64,000 nucleotides of DNA from Neoarius graeffei (GCF_027579695.1 NC_083582.1:78409727-78473726), one strand, 5' to 3'; numbered from the stretch's first letter, positions 10,312-22,129 are shown. Translations and numbers: made by a program. Notes: a model not told the origin generated them from the sequence alone.

Positions 10312-10829
10312 CTGATCCATGTTTGTTCTCAAGACTTTGTGCTGACCCCCCCCGTTTCTTTTAAACCGGCTCCGGCAAAGCCACACCCTTGCTCATTCCG
10401 ACGCTGTGATTGGTCAGTTTCCGACACGCATGAAGGATTTCAGACAGATGAAGCAGGTTGACTGAGATTATTGCTTTTGAGTTGCCTATCCTATCAGAGA
10501 TCTGTGGTCTAAAAGAAACAGGCTATTGTTTGTTTATTGACATCTTGGCCTGAACAATTAAAATATTTAATATTATGGAATTTCTAAGTATGGGAAGCAC
10601 TGCTTGGAATCTTGCCTGTAGGGACACACTGGTTTTTCACAGAGACACTCTGACATCTCGCACACACACACACACACACACAAAAAAAAAAAAAAAACTC
10701 TATTAAAGGAGCTGTCCAGCATCCTGTCACATATTAGTCCATTAGCAGCAAGGGACAATTTCAGCCAATATCATACAGTTATTTCAATGCATGTCTAAGG
10801 CAGTCAATAAATAAATAAATCAATAAATA

Positions 10830-11022
10830 GATGCATTACAGTCTTTTAGCAGACACTTTTATCCAGAGTGACATACAACATACCCAGAGCAGCCTGGGAA
10901 GCAGTTGGGGGTTCGGTTCCTTGCTCAAAGGCACTTCAGCCATTCCTGCTGGTCCAGGGAATCAAACTGGCAACCTTTTGGTCTCTAAGCTGCTTCACTA
11001 ACCATTAGGACATGGCTTCCCA
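10830..11022. mobile_element. SINE-like dispersed repeat, copy 2
   Basis: Same block order as 3670-3890: GAGTGACATACAACATACCC, then TTGCTCAAAGGCACTTCAGC and ending CCATTAGGACATGGCTTCCC. A long tetranucleotide array follows immediately, as is common for SINE 3' tails. Confidence 0.75.
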
Positions 11023-11023
11023 T

Positions 11024-11057
11024 GGCAGGCAGGCAGGTAGGTAGGTAGGTAGGTAGG

Positions 11058-11156
<99 letters not shown>
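11024..11156. repeat. Compound (GGCA)n(GTAG)n(ATAG)n array
   Basis: Tetranucleotide tail of the preceding SINE-like block. It drifts from GGCA through GTAG to about 24 uninterrupted ATAG/GATA units. A TTTA array lies at 11310-11340. Confidence 0.95.
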
Positions 11157-11841
11157 TCAGCCATTAACCTGTATTTGGTTTATTAACAGACCTATAAATA
11201 AATTAAATTAAATCAAATTAACTACTTGACTCTCTTCACATCCACAATCATGTCCAGAGAAACATGATCACTGGGACTGACACACTGACATTTCATTTTG
11301 TATTCCTCCTCATTTATTTATTTATTTATTTATTTACTTACTTATTCATTCAGGTGGTCTGTGATCACCAGACACAGATCAACTGCCGCTGTCTGCTGAA
11401 ATACACTGTAATGACATCTCTAAACGAGAGGCATAAACTACAATTCAAGCCAGTAAAATGCACAAGGAGTCGTATTTCCTGTTTATTCTGCAGCATGCCA
11501 CTGATTGGTGAGTAATGGTGAAGACAGAGTATGGAGCGTCACCTCATTCTGAAGTTGTGCTGAATGGTTGTGCAGTTGTAGCATATGGCTTGTGTTGAAC
11601 TGGTGCATGTGACCGACTGTGTAACTCAGCAACAGACGCTTCCAGAGTCTTGCTTAGTCACTGTGATGATGCTAATATCAGATCAATATCTAATCTAATT
11701 TAATCTAACTTGTGTGTTTTCTTAAAAAACTGAGGACATTGGATTTGTCTCAAAGGCATCCATGTTCCTGCACGGATCTCATCATGGATGTGAACTAATC
11801 ATCTGAAACTAAATCTCAGCAAGACCGAGCTGCTGTATGTA
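11157..11841. other. Unassigned sequence
   Basis: AT-rich DNA with a (TTTA)n tract at 11310-11340. The open frame around 11264-11515 is partly encoded by that tract and has no recognisable domain. Confidence 0.4.
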
Positions 11842-12095
11842 CGCTAACTGAGCACTTTATTAGGAACACCTGTACACCAATTCACTCATGGAATTATCTA
11901 ATTAGCAACTCATAAAACCGTGCAAATACGGGATGGCAGATTGATGTAATATTCACATCAACCGTCAGAATGGGGCAAAATGTCATCCTGGCGATTGTGA
12001 CCATGGCATGATTGTTAATTTCAGTATTTCTATAACTGCTGATCTCCTGGGATTTTCACACACAACAGTTTCTAGTTTACTCAGAATTGTGCCAT

Positions 12096-12141
<46 letters not shown>

Positions 12142-13472
12142 AGTGAACAGCAGTTGTACAGACAGAAATGCCTTGTTGATGAGAGAGGTCAACGGAGAAT
12201 GGACAGACTGGTTCAAGCTGACAGAAAGGCTCCAGTAACTCAGATATCTACTCTGTACAGTTAAGCATCTCAGAACACACAGCACGTTGACTCTTGAGGC
12301 AGATGAGCTACAACAGAAGATCACATTGTGTTCCACTCCTGTCAACCAAGAACAGAAAGCAGAGGCTGGAGTGGGCACAGGATTACCAAAACTAGACAGT
12401 TGAAGATTGGAACCAGAATGTCAAGGGTGTAGTATCTCATCTGGCCTGCCATCAAAACAACCATGACAACCAAAACATCAAACAGAACTGAAATGTGACA
12501 ATGTGAGAGAGGACCAACCTCCACAACAAACTGTTTACAACAGGAACATCAACAAACAAATGACCAAGTTTTGTTCCCTGAGGGAAGATCGACCCAAAAC
12601 ATCGACCAGAACTGAAATCGGATGAGAAATGAGAGAGGAGATACAATTCTAGTGAGAGGCCTGGAAAATTTGTTAATTTGGCTTCATTACTAACTTGTTA
12701 GCAAAAAAAAAATTGACAAAAGAATGACCAAGTTTTATGCAGAGTGATGAGTTCTTTCAAACAAAACAATCAGAACGGAAATCCATGGAGAACTGATGGA
12801 GGAGATACGATTTAACTGAATTGTGGATGACGGACGCCACGCCATGGCAACAGCTCATTGGCCTTATGGACAGGTGAATTAAAAATCTAGCTTGGTTTGA
12901 TGAATCTTGATTTCTGCTGAGACACAAACTCAGAATTTGGTGCCAAGAACATGAATTCATGGACCCAGCATGCCTTGTCATCAGTCCAATCTGATGGAGG
13001 TGGTGTAATGGTGTGGGGAATATTTACTAGTCACACTTTGGGTCTGTTAATCCCAATCAATTATCTTTTGAATTCCACAGCCTATATGAGTGTTGTTGCT
13101 GACCGTCCCTTCATGGCTACAGTTTACCCACCATCTCATAGCTCCATGTCACAAAGTAAAAGTTGCCTCACACTAGAGTCATGAACAAGACAATGAGTTC
13201 AGTGTTCTTCCAAGGTTTCCCCAGTCACCACATCTGAATCCAATAGAACGCCTGTGGTATGTGGTAGAACTGGAGATTTGCAGCATGAAAGTGCACTTGA
13301 AAAGTCTGCAGGAATTGTGTGATCCAATCATATCAACATGGACCAGAATCTCAAAGGAATGTTTCAAACATCTTCTCGAATCAACGCCACCAAGACCTGA
13401 GGCTGTTTCAAGAGCAAAGGGAGGCCTGACCCAGTAATAATATAGTGTTCCTAATAAAGTGTCCAGTGAGTG
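11842..13472 (+). mobile_element. Degraded Tc1-like element, second family
   Basis: The left end CGCTAACTGAGCACTTTATT and right end (inverse CACTCACTGGACACTTTATT) flank 1631 bp, with TA at 11840-11841 and 13473-13474. Two shorter relatives with the same termini are at 16665-17587 and 38439-40630. A (GA)n array sits at 12100-12138. From about 12430 to 12870 the middle carries three imperfect copies of a block containing AAAACATC-(A/G)A-CAGAACTGAAAT, unlike a transposase gene. This suggests a secondary insertion or local duplication. Confidence 0.75.
12880..13435 (+). pseudogene. Tc1-like transposase remnant
   Basis: Pieces of a DDE transposase C-terminal half can be read across frames: FDES-FLLRHKLRIW near 12898 with the first catalytic Asp region, then GGGVMVWGIF near 12990, then SPHLNPIERLW near 13220 with the catalytic Glu, then the C-terminal WTRISKECFKHLLES and KGG. 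The region around the second Asp is lost or unreadable. Several frame changes make it non-functional. Confidence 0.75.
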
Positions 13473-13474
13473 TA

Positions 13475-13749
13475 TATCACCATGTCAAGAACAAAACTTG
13501 TCCAGAGCGGGCTCATGTGAAGGCCCAAATTTCTTCTACATTCTCCTGGGCTTGGTTCTGAAGTCATTCAGAGGAGACATCTCAGCAGCTTTCCAGCACA
13601 TACAGTTTGATAAGTCAGATTTTCCAATGATGTGGTTGAAACTGGGTGAAAATGACACTTCTGACCTCCAAACAATGCTAAATGTGCTCAAATCCAATAA
13701 CAGCAACATTATTTTCAAACATAAGGGCAGGACAGTCTACAGCGATTGA
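13475..13749 (+). other. Unrecognised open frame next to Tc1-like element
   Basis: A frame open for about 90 codons reads with plausible codon use (for example ILLGLVLKSFRGDISAAFQH) and ends at TGA 13747-13749. It has no clear start, splice signals or family motif that I recognise. It could be a fragment of a decayed gene or chance. Confidence 0.2.
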
Positions 13750-14243
13750 TCAATCGATCTATTATTCAGTGATATTCATGCTCAGACGCACGCATCCATT
13801 TTTTTCCCCCTGATTCTGGATTAATGTTCCATGAACATGTCCCAGTTTTGTTGGAAATTGGGGGATGATTTATTGCCACTATCAAGGCTGCGTTTTCTTT
13901 ATGCCTTTCACATTATCACGATATTTGTCTACAGGTGAAGTTTAGTCAGCATTCTGAGGACCAAGAGTAAGAAGAATAAGAATCTCTCAGCGTGTTTGGA
14001 CGCATGACCTGGAAATCATAGTGATCGATATAATCTAAGTAGATGTTCCATGTTTCACCTCAAGCATCCATCATGACAGATCGTATTCTCTCCACATCTC
14101 TGAGCCTGTTCTACTGATTCCTTTCATTTCACTGGATGATTTATTCAACTCAAACTTTAGAGGTGATCTTGGTTCTTTCTGCTTGACACTTGAATAGTAG
14201 ACAATGATCTAGAATAATTTTAAAAAGCTATTTTATTAATATT
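13750..14243. other. Unassigned AT-rich sequence
   Basis: No reading frame, inverted repeat or known repeat recognised. Confidence 0.4.
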
Positions 14244-14860
14244 TCACAGTTATTCCATGAAATTGAGTCGTACATGAGCTGATAGCATGGACAATGAGAT
14301 TGAGTGGAATAACTGTTATTCTATCCACATTCACTGGATTTTGAGAAACAGAACATTTTTATTTTTTGCAATTTGTGAAAAATGTGGTAATAATTCTTGA
14401 AAAATTAAAATAAAAAAGACATATTTTACCATCAAATACTTTTATTCCATATTTTGTTGCTTTTTTTTTGTTTGTTTTCGAGTAGAGTTTTTATTTCCTC
14501 CTCGGTTGGTTCAGCAACACGCTCTGCCATTTTCTTTTTCTTCTTCTTTCAGGATTTTGTGGTGGTTGGCAAACCAACTTAAAGGTGCATTACCACCGCC
14601 GACTGGGCTGGAGTGTGGAACAGGAGACACTGGGGGGGGGGGGGGGGGGGGGGACTATTCTTTTAGCTATTTCTGATTCTTTTAAATCATTGATAACAAA
14701 TTGATATATCTGACTTGATGTGCTCCACCATTTTGTTTTTTCTCTACTCATGGTATATGAGCTGATATCTTAGCAGTAGATAGCCAATCATATGCAATTG
14801 CTCATATGCAGTGAATGTGGAGAGAATAAAACAGAATATTCAGAATCTACAAAGTTTCTG
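14244..14860. mobile_element. Dispersed foldback-type repeat, family A, copy 1
   Basis: The repeat begins CAGTTATTCCATGAAATTGAG, read inversely about 50 bases later (GATTGAGTGGAATAACTG). It continues with TCTATCCACATTCACTGGAT and ends with the inverse AGTGAATGTGGAGAGAATAA. Shared landmarks in the other copies (22226-22800 minus, 42058-43085 plus) are CCATTTTGTTTTTCTCTACTCA and GAGCTGATA. It is non-coding and contains the 22-G run. Confidence 0.7.
14632..14653. repeat. Poly(G) run of 22
   Basis: An uninterrupted G tract lies inside repeat family A, at a place where the 42-kb copy has no G tract. A related run of 21 G occurs at 26536-26556. Confidence 0.9.
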
Positions 14861-15633
14861 ACAATTTTGACCAATAAAGCTTTTTGAGAATGACTCTTGT
14901 GTTCTCGGAAGGCAGGTATGCTACACAGATTGCTGTTACAATCCCTGTTATTGTATTATGGGGATAAAATATGAGTCGCAGTGGGAGTTAACATCATGCA
15001 GGAGCTCCAGGTCAGGATCAGTGCTTCTCTTCAGAGTGCAATGTGTCCTGCTTTCTGTCCTTGAAGCCACAGAGGGCAGTGATCGCTCAGTCTTTTTTTG
15101 ACTGAAATATAGTGAATATTTACTTGAGCAAGATGAGTAACCATCAACTGTTCCTTTTTTTTTTTTTTTACTTTAACAACCTCTAGATGAATGACAAATT
15201 AAAGGAAAACCAGTGGCTCTGTTATGCTGTCAGGCTATAGGGGGCGCTTTATTTATTTTGTTCACTGCCGTGATTTGGCTCCAAGTGTTTTTTTTTACAC
15301 TTAGACTGAAGCATCAAGTGCAAATCAATACTGCAGTTCTTCTGACTGGTCACCATTATCCTGCAATGAAATGTTTCTCTCTTGGTGGGCGTGGCCTCTT
15401 CCAGGATGGCTCCACCCCCATCAGGAAGACACAAGATCTCAGTGAATGGGGATGAAAATGGTGTAAATCGTATGCAATGGACTTGGCCTTCACACTCACA
15501 AGACCTCAACCCAGTGGGAGATCTTGGAGTGATGACAACACTTTACTTCTTTTGGATATTATTTTATGTCTTCTGCATTTGTATTTTTTTTTAAATGAAA
15601 TTCATAAATTCATCTTCAAGATTGTCTGGAAAG
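14861..15633. other. Unassigned sequence
   Basis: Short open frames only. Around 15480-15530 the words CACAAGACCTCAACCCAGTGG resemble the transposase motif QDLNPVGD, so a tiny Tc1 remnant is possible. Confidence 0.35.
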
Positions 15634-16365
15634 TAGTGTTGCACCGATACCATTTTTTTGGCCTCGATACCGATACCTATACCTGGCTGTGCAGTACCGG
15701 CCGATACCGATACCATACCGATACCACTCCGTTTGAAATGTGTGTATATATATATATATGAAGAGCTGCATACTTGGATGTAAAATCATTGCTATCATGG
15801 CTTTGTCAGGCTGCTGCTTACCTTTGTGAAACAGGAAAAAGACTAATACAAAGTGAATCCAGTAGAAACTCTTTGTGTTCGTTCACATGTTTCATCTTCA
15901 AATGTTTTATCAGGTTCGAGGTATTGAAACTGGCCGATTTAACTCCACCTCTCGAAACTTTCAGGGCGCAAATCTTGCATGTAGCCATTGTACTCGCCGG
16001 AGTTTCTATGCTGAAATATATCCAGACCGCCGACATTTTCTTCTCGTGGTTTGTTTTTCCTCCGTATGAAAAAGCTGCCCCTGTATTGGCTAAGAGCGGC
16101 TATTGGCCAGCTCTCATTGGTCTGGAGCAGGTCAATAGCAATAGCTGCTTGGCGTGCTTGGCAGGCATGCACAGTGATCACGTGTGATCACACAACACAG
16201 AGTGTAGTGAGTGTCGGGAGAGAGAAGGCTGCGTTCAAGTGTCATACTAGCATCGGTAAATGGTATCGGCACCCTATTTCTTGCTACTCGCCAATACCGA
16301 TACCACCATTTTAGTGCCAGATCGGGGCCCCGGCCGATACTGGTATCGGTATCAGTGCAACACTA
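15634..16365 (-). mobile_element. hAT-type element with 8-bp target duplication
   Basis: The left end TAGTGTTGCACCGATACC and right end GGTATCAGTGCAACACTA are inverted, and the 8-bp direct repeat CTGGAAAG flanks both sides (15626-15633, 16366-16373). An 8-bp duplication is the hAT signature. The 732-bp interior keeps only the zinc-finger exon of a transposase, on the minus strand. The termini are rich in alternating GATACC/GGTATC words that form subterminal repeats. Confidence 0.93.
15818..16000 (-). pseudogene. BED zinc-finger fragment of hAT transposase
   Basis: A minus-strand frame contains TCKICALKVSRGG, then FNTSNLIKHLKMKHVNEHKE. The C-x2-C pair and the spaced His residues (H-x4-H) are those of a BED-type finger, the DNA-binding N-terminus of hAT transposases. 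The catalytic and dimerisation parts are absent, so it cannot act as a transposase. The 72-codon frame runs 16036 to 15818. Confidence 0.8.
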
Positions 16366-16373
16366 CTGGAAAG

Positions 16374-16664
16374 CAAGTTTCCAGAGGAACCACGGCAGAT
16401 CCTCAGAGATACATAGATCACAAAGGTTTATTATTATTATTATTATTAGTTTGCATCAAACATTATTATAAGGTTAATTAGATGATTAAAAGGTGAATTA
16501 TTTAGTCGGCTGTCTCGACAGCTAACTAACTGGTTTCTGTGTTTTATTTTCCTCCATTTAAAATTGGCTTTAAGCCACTTACTGGGCATTTGGGAAATAC
16601 TCTACTGGCAAAACTGAAACAGATTTTTTTTTTTTTCAGAGTTAGAAAATACTTTAAGTATATA
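16374..16664. other. Unassigned spacer with short (TTA)n
   Basis: Contains a short TTA array at 16426-16447 and a poly(T) tract. Nothing else recognised. Confidence 0.4.
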
Positions 16665-17587
16665 CACTCATTGGCCACTTTATTAGGCCATACCCATCCA
16701 TGCACCTGCTGTTCTCTGCAGTTCTGTAATCAGCCGATCCCTCGCCAGCAGCACGATGCATCAAATCCCACAGATACAAATCAGGAGCTTCAGTTAATGT
16801 TCACAATGTTCAAACATCTGAACGGGAAACATTGTGATCTCACAGTGTGACTTTCTCTCACTGTGGTCTGGGTGTTGGTTTGATCCAGATAGACTGGTTT
16901 GAGTATTTCAGAAGCTGCTGATCTCCTGGGGTTTTCACACACAACAGTCTCTAGAGTTTACACAGAATGGTGCAGAAAACAAAAAACACTGAGTGAGTGA
17001 GCGACAGTTCTGTGGGTGGAAACAAACGCCTTGTTGATAAGTGAGGTCAGAGGAAAATGGACAGATTGGACAGGCGGCATGGTGGTGTAGTGGTTAGCAC
17101 TGTCGCCTCACAGCAAGAAGGTTCTGGGTTTGAGTCTTTCCGTGTGGAGTTTGCATGTTCTCCCCGTATCTGTGTGGGTTTCCTCCAGGTGCTCTGGTTT
17201 CCCCCACAGTCCAAAGACATGCAGTTAGGTTAACTGGCTACACTAAATTGCCCATAGTTGTGAATATCTGATGAGCAGTATGGCAGCTGCCAGCGACGCA
17301 TTTGTATGCCTTCAACTTGGCCATGTTGAGCTGCATCCTTCATAATTGAGCTGTAAGAAATGATGATTCCAGCGCTATTGAACTAATGGAAATGGTGCTA
17401 TATAAGTATATCAGTATCTGATTGGTTTGAACTGCCAGGCAGAATTATAGCAACTCTTTACAACCGTGGTGAGCAGAAAAGCATCTCAGCATGCAACAGC
17501 AGAAGAACACATTGGGTTCCACTCCTGCAGCCAAGAACAGGGATCTTAGAACCAACAACAAGTTCCTATTAAAGTGGCCAGTGAGTG
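16665..17587. mobile_element. MITE of the second Tc1-like family, with a SINE inside
   Basis: The termini CACTCATTGGCCACTTTATT and the inverse GTGGCCAGTGAGTG are flanked by TA. The body matches 40062-40630 almost base for base (for example CCTGCTGTTCTCTGCAGTTC and GATCTCACAGTGTGACTTTC). It carries no transposase. The SINE at 17070-17419 interrupts it. Without the SINE the MITE is about 570 bp. Confidence 0.85.
17070..17419 (+). mobile_element. DANA-like SINE inside MITE
   Basis: The tRNA-like head GGCGGCATGGTGGTGTAGTG with TCGCCTCACAGCAAGAAGG is followed by GGAGTTTGCATGTTCTCC and CCACAGTCCAAAGACATGC. A six-base direct repeat GATTGG flanks it (17064-17069, 17420-17425). The uninterrupted MITE copy at 40 kb reads straight through this point, confirming the insertion. 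Confidence 0.92.
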
Positions 17588-18236
17588 TAAAAGCTATAAG
17601 ATTTGTTTAAATTCACCATCCTACATTTTTTTACAAAATGTTTCAAACTGAATGTTATATTAAACTCATCAACAATTGTCAGCGAGCATGCACTCCTCTA
17701 TTTAAAAAAAAAAGTATTTTGAATTTCTCATCAATTTAAACCAGTATGAACTAGAAGGACACTCAGTAGAGTTCATGCCTCAACCAAGCCACATATTATC
17801 AACATCAAAATCAAATCACTTGAACCAAGAATAATACTAAAGCTGTCCACGAAATGTAATCAAAATCCATGCACTACTTTTTGAGTTACACTGGGGAAAA
17901 TAAATAAATAAATAAATAAAGAAAGAAAGAATCCTGGGTCCACATACATATCCAGATTTGCATCAAAATCTAGTCAATTGTTCCTTGGCCCATGGCTCAC
18001 TTTTCCTCCAAATCTCCTCAAAATCCATTCACTATTTTTTGAGTTACATTGGGAAAAGTTAAACAAACAAACAAACAAACAAACTGAGGTGGAAACATAA
18101 CCTGCTCCAACAAAGTTGGTGGAGGTAATAAAAAAGAAAACAACTTCAGGTTGATTAAACGACTCAGAAACCACAGCAATTTGCCAATGATCACATCTTT
18201 GTTTTACAAAAGATCACCATGTTGTATGTTTTATCC
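17588..18236. other. Unassigned AT-rich sequence
   Basis: Short AAAT and AAAC arrays at 17898-17925 and 18061-18083. Two similar sentences (about 17850-17900 and 17985-18060) with AATCCATTCACTATTTTTTGAGTTACA look like an old tandem duplication. No gene. Confidence 0.4.
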
Positions 18237-19190
18237 GTTTGCTTCTATGCCGTGACACCCCTCCTGGCCGTTAACAAGGTGTTGTATCTGACCAGGTGGG
18301 TGGAGCACAGAAGCACGGCAGGCCAGAACTGAGTTCTCAAAACTCTTTTATTTTTAAAGATACGGTATATATAGCTTTTCAGCCAGCTGCACCACCAGTG
18401 CACACTCGCTCTCTCACACACACATTTCTGGTCGGGAGAGAGACCTCTTCCTCCGCTCTCCCTCTCCTCTTATAGGGCGCGGTCACTGGGGAAGACACAC
18501 AAACACAGGTTAATTCCCATCAGGTGCAGTGATTCCACTACTTACCTTCCCTGACTCCACCCTCCATTCACAGACTGACACTTGGCCACGCCCCCGCTGC
18601 CACACAAGGGATCTCCAGAGGACCCAGTCCTGTGCTTTTCCCTCTATCTGAGTCCAGGTGTACCCCAGCCTCCTGACGTCTGTCTGGAGATCTCTTTGCC
18701 GGGTGTTCTTTGGCTGACCTCTTCTCCTCTTCTCTTGAGGGTTCCAAGTCAAGGCTTGTCTGGTGATGTTTGTCGCTGGGTTTTCGTAACATGTGCCTGA
18801 TCCATCGCCATCTTCTTCTTCCAATTTCTTCTTCCATTGGTATTTGCTGTGTTTTCAACCAAAGATTGTTGTTACTGATCCTTTCTGGCCAATGTATCTT
18901 CAGGATCGTTCTTAGGCAGTTGTAGATGAAAGTCTGTACTTTATTGATTATGTTCTTTGTCATTCTCCAAGTCTCTGAACCATAAAACAATACTGATTTT
19001 ACATTTGAATTAAATAGCCTTATTTTTGTTTGTTCTTGTAATATACTTGAGCTCCAGATATTTTTGAGCTTTAAAAATGCAATGCTCGCCTTCCTTATTC
19101 TTGCTTTGACATCTGCATCTGTACCACCCTGTTTCTCGATGTTACTCCCCAATATCCGTTTGCAGCTACATTTAATGTTGCACACTTCTG
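18237..19190 (-). pseudogene. LINE ORF2 C-terminal fragment, split by a solo LTR
   Basis: The minus strand reads as the post-RT C-terminal region of a non-LTR retrotransposon: [40 protein letters not shown], then [15 protein letters not shown] and [18 protein letters not shown] across a frameshift near 18800. The ORF tail continues after the LTR to a stop at about 18237. Endonuclease and catalytic RT domains are missing, so it is a 5'-truncated copy. The exact clade is unsure; the FYGSETW and GRPKNT-type motifs occur in several APE-type clades. Confidence 0.85.
18280..18604 (-). mobile_element. Solo LTR (325 bp) with 5-bp target duplication
   Basis: On the minus strand it starts TGTGGCAGCGGGGGCGTGG and ends ACAACA. 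The 5-bp repeat CAAGG lies on both sides (18275-18279, 18605-18609). It contains a TATA-like CTATAAG and a poly(A) signal AATAAA in the right order. Removing LTR plus one duplication restores the LINE frame around it. The same LTR family ends the Ty3/gypsy element at 57208-57520 and forms the inverted pair at 36459-37142. Confidence 0.92.
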
Positions 19191-20139
19191 AAACAAGTTA
19201 ATTCCACTAATGTTATAGCAGCGATAAACAGTCATTCCCTCACCAGCCTCTCTTTTTTTTATCTTCAAGCCAGTAAGATGAAAAAAAACAGCTTGTCATG
19301 TTAAAGAAACCAGAAAGTACAAACCTTCACTCATTGATTTCTGTGTTCTCTATTATTAAGCTGAGAACATCTAAAGCATCCATCAGACAAGCCTTTGTGT
19401 ATGCGCTGTTACGATAGAAATGATACCGTATTACAAGAAGCGCATCAATATAAACCTGCAATTTGTACCAGCACTATGATCAGAGCTGCTGTTAGAGAAA
19501 ATCTATCAACACTTTGTGACAAACCAGAATCGAGAAGAATCAGAAGGAACCAGAATAAACCGAAGTGCAAAAAGTGAAATGGCTATGTGTCGGGCAGAAA
19601 GGTCTCAGCACTGTATGATATTGAGTTTTATAAAAATTAACCAGAAATGAGAAGCTGAGCTTGTAGATGAACAATCTCTTCTCTAGTATCAGTTATCAAC
19701 AACCTCATGTAAGTATCTCTCTCTCTCTCTCTCTGGTAAATATAGGCATATACTGTAGGTAATAAGAACAGTCTGTGCAAAGCTGAAGTGTTTGTTTTCA
19801 TGTTCTGAGGCCACAGCATCATATTTATAATATGAAAACATAAGTTAATCTACATCAACACTGTAGTTCTTGTACATTGCACTTTATTCTGATAAATAAT
19901 CCCTGATAAAGCCATGATTTCATCCATTACCTCCACTGAGCATCGAGATTTAACACATACACATCACATTGATTTTCAGCAACTCAAATACTCGGAAGCG
20001 CATTATCAGCCTCGTTTCATCATTTGTCATAAATTATTAAGTTGTTTTGATGGTGGAGATGTAGAGAAGCATCAGATGAAACATAACATCAAATTAAATT
20101 CAGCAATTTGTGCTACAGTAGCTCTTCTGTGGGATTGGA
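19191..20139. other. Unassigned sequence
   Basis: Only short frames. A (CT)n tract is at 19712-19735. No recognisable repeat or gene. Confidence 0.4.
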
Positions 20140-20370
20140 CCATATGGGCTAGCCTTGACGCTCCATGGACATCACTGAGCCTTCGACACCCATGACCCTG
20201 TCACCGGTTCACCGGTTGTCCTTTGGATCCTTGGACCACTTTTGCTCAGTACTAACCATTGCATACGGGGAACACCCTACAAGATGGGCCATTTTGAAGA
20301 TGCTCAGACCCAGTCATCTCACCATCACTATCTGGCCCTTGTCAAAGTCACTCAGATCCTCAAGGCTCAC

Positions 20371-22129
20371 TCACAACCCACCATACGTGCTACTATGGGT
20401 GGTCTACAGTAAAAAAAAACTGGCAAAACTGTGCTTGAGACTTGCGCGATGCTTGCGTGTGTTCAACGCCGTAGAAGGTCGCAGACTGACCGTGGAGACT
20501 TTTGGTCCTACGCATGCAAATTCTATGGGTCTGGCGAAAAATCAAGAGTGCATACCCTATGTGCGGGACCTGTACTCCTTTTGTACACCTGAACCAAGTC
20601 AGCAGCGCGGCTAGCAGGGGCTTTGTGATGACAGTAAGATGCACGAGTGACGCACGGTCATTGTATGAGTGACGTGCCTCAGAAGTACTACACAAGTATT
20701 CCACACTTGCCATTTGTGCGGCCCCCAAGACAGAAGTACATCTCACTTTCTACCCCTATGTGTGGCGTCACGCAGCACACACGACCTACACACGACACGA
20801 GGGACAAGACTCTGGGTTTATATATTGGGGGAGGAACCAAGGAACAGATCATGTAACGTGTAGCATTGTAGAAGGGAAGAAGATGGCTGTCGCCATACCA
20901 CCGCAACGACTGAGGGAGTTGGACCCTTATAGGCAGATGATAGAAGCTGAGGAGCAGCATGAAGCGATATTGTTCTTCAGCTGAAAGACAGATGCAGAAT
21001 GCTGCAGACATGCTGGTTTTAAACCCACTCCTGGCTTGCGTCACACACAAGTTATGAGTAATAATAATAATAATAATAAGTTGAATTTATATAGCGCCTT
21101 TCAAAAAACCCAAGGACGCTTTACAATTATAGACAAAGAAAAAATAAATTAAAAATAAAGGGAAAAAAAATAAATAAAAAATAATAAATAAATAAATAAA
21201 AAGTAAAAAGTCCACCAAGTAGGGGTCAGGATGTAATTCCCGTGGTGTAGCAGCCACAGTCCCACCAAAAAGCGCATGAAAACGAGTCCCACATCTCCAG
21301 CACCGCCGCCGTGACGCCGTCAGCAACATCGCTCAAACACCACGCCGTGGATCCACAAAGCGAGCAGAGAAGCTCCGCCACGCAGAGCGCTGGTGTGTCC
21401 CAAACCGCCTGCACAGCCGCTGCGACGCCACCGAGCAACATCACTTGGAACATCACGCCAAGCGTTAAAGCACAGAGCGCTGGACAACCACGATGTTAAA
21501 TGAGCAACGAGCTCACTGCAGTCCACAGCTGGGAGCGCAGGCATCAACCATGGCGAACCAAGGCCTGGAGGGACCCAACACCCAAAACTGGGTCCGGAGC
21601 TACACCACAACCGGTGGAGAAAACACTCAAGCAAACATCAAACTACACAAACACAAAAAAAATGAAAATTGAAAAAGAAAGAAAATAAAATTAAAAAAGC
21701 TCTGGTGAGAAGCGGCAGCCAGAATGCGCACGACGTACTCTCAACCGGAAACGGAAACGAAAAAAAAAAGATGACCTGTGTGAGTGATTGTAATGTGCTA
21801 ATCATGTGCATCACACACGCTTCACAAGTGCGGCCTGTACTCCTAGCGCAGGAAACTGGTAAAATGCAAGTCTCACACACTCCATACTCACTGAACACAC
21901 ACTGATCACGTGCGTCAGACATACGCTTTCCACGGGCTAACAGCGCAACTTTTCCCACGCCTCGAGGAAGTCAGGCATGCAACCTGTACTTGACAAGTAC
22001 TTTGCCCGTACTCCTCCCCCAAACTTTCCCCCGGGTTCACTGCGACCCTGCGGCATGGTTGCGAACTACCAAACCCTGCGACCCGTGCGTGTCCAAAGCA
22101 CTTATGGCGGGTTGTGAGTGTGGCTTTAG
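20371..22129. mobile_element. Unclassified TIR element inserted in the dispersed repeat
   Basis: The left end CACTCACAACCCACCATACG and right end (inverse CACTCACAACCCGCCATAAG) are inverted repeats of about 24 bp. The interior is GC-richer and carries a short frame starting MAVAIPPQRLRELDPYRQMI (20883-20984), preceded by a TATA-like stretch (TTTATATATTGG at 20818), plus a second nested repeat at 21059-21745. No catalytic motif is recognised. The target duplication is not clear. Confidence 0.55.
21059..21745. repeat. Nested dispersed repeat beginning with (TAA)n
   Basis: A short TAA array is followed by GAATTTATATAGCGCCTTTC, the opening of a repeat style seen widely in fish genomes, then AT-rich and GC-rich blocks. 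Its right limit is placed near 21745 by the change in composition. It is non-coding. Confidence 0.45.

Larger units (their letters stand above)
9207..10829. other. Putative intron start, microsatellite-rich, no further exon seen
   Basis: The sequence after the donor contains A/T runs, a (CT)n-(GA)n pair, (CT)n(GT)n, (TTA)n and (CA)n arrays, and otherwise unique sequence. I see no open frame with acceptor and donor signals here. Confidence 0.45.

Noticed and set aside
11024..11156. CRISPR-like array
   Set aside because: A simple tetranucleotide microsatellite with no spacers. The genome is eukaryotic.
20393..21050. Several 100-150-codon frames in a GC-richer stretch
   Set aside because: They overlap on both strands, lack domains and arise from low stop density in the TIR element. 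Only the MAVAIPPQ frame is kept as a question.
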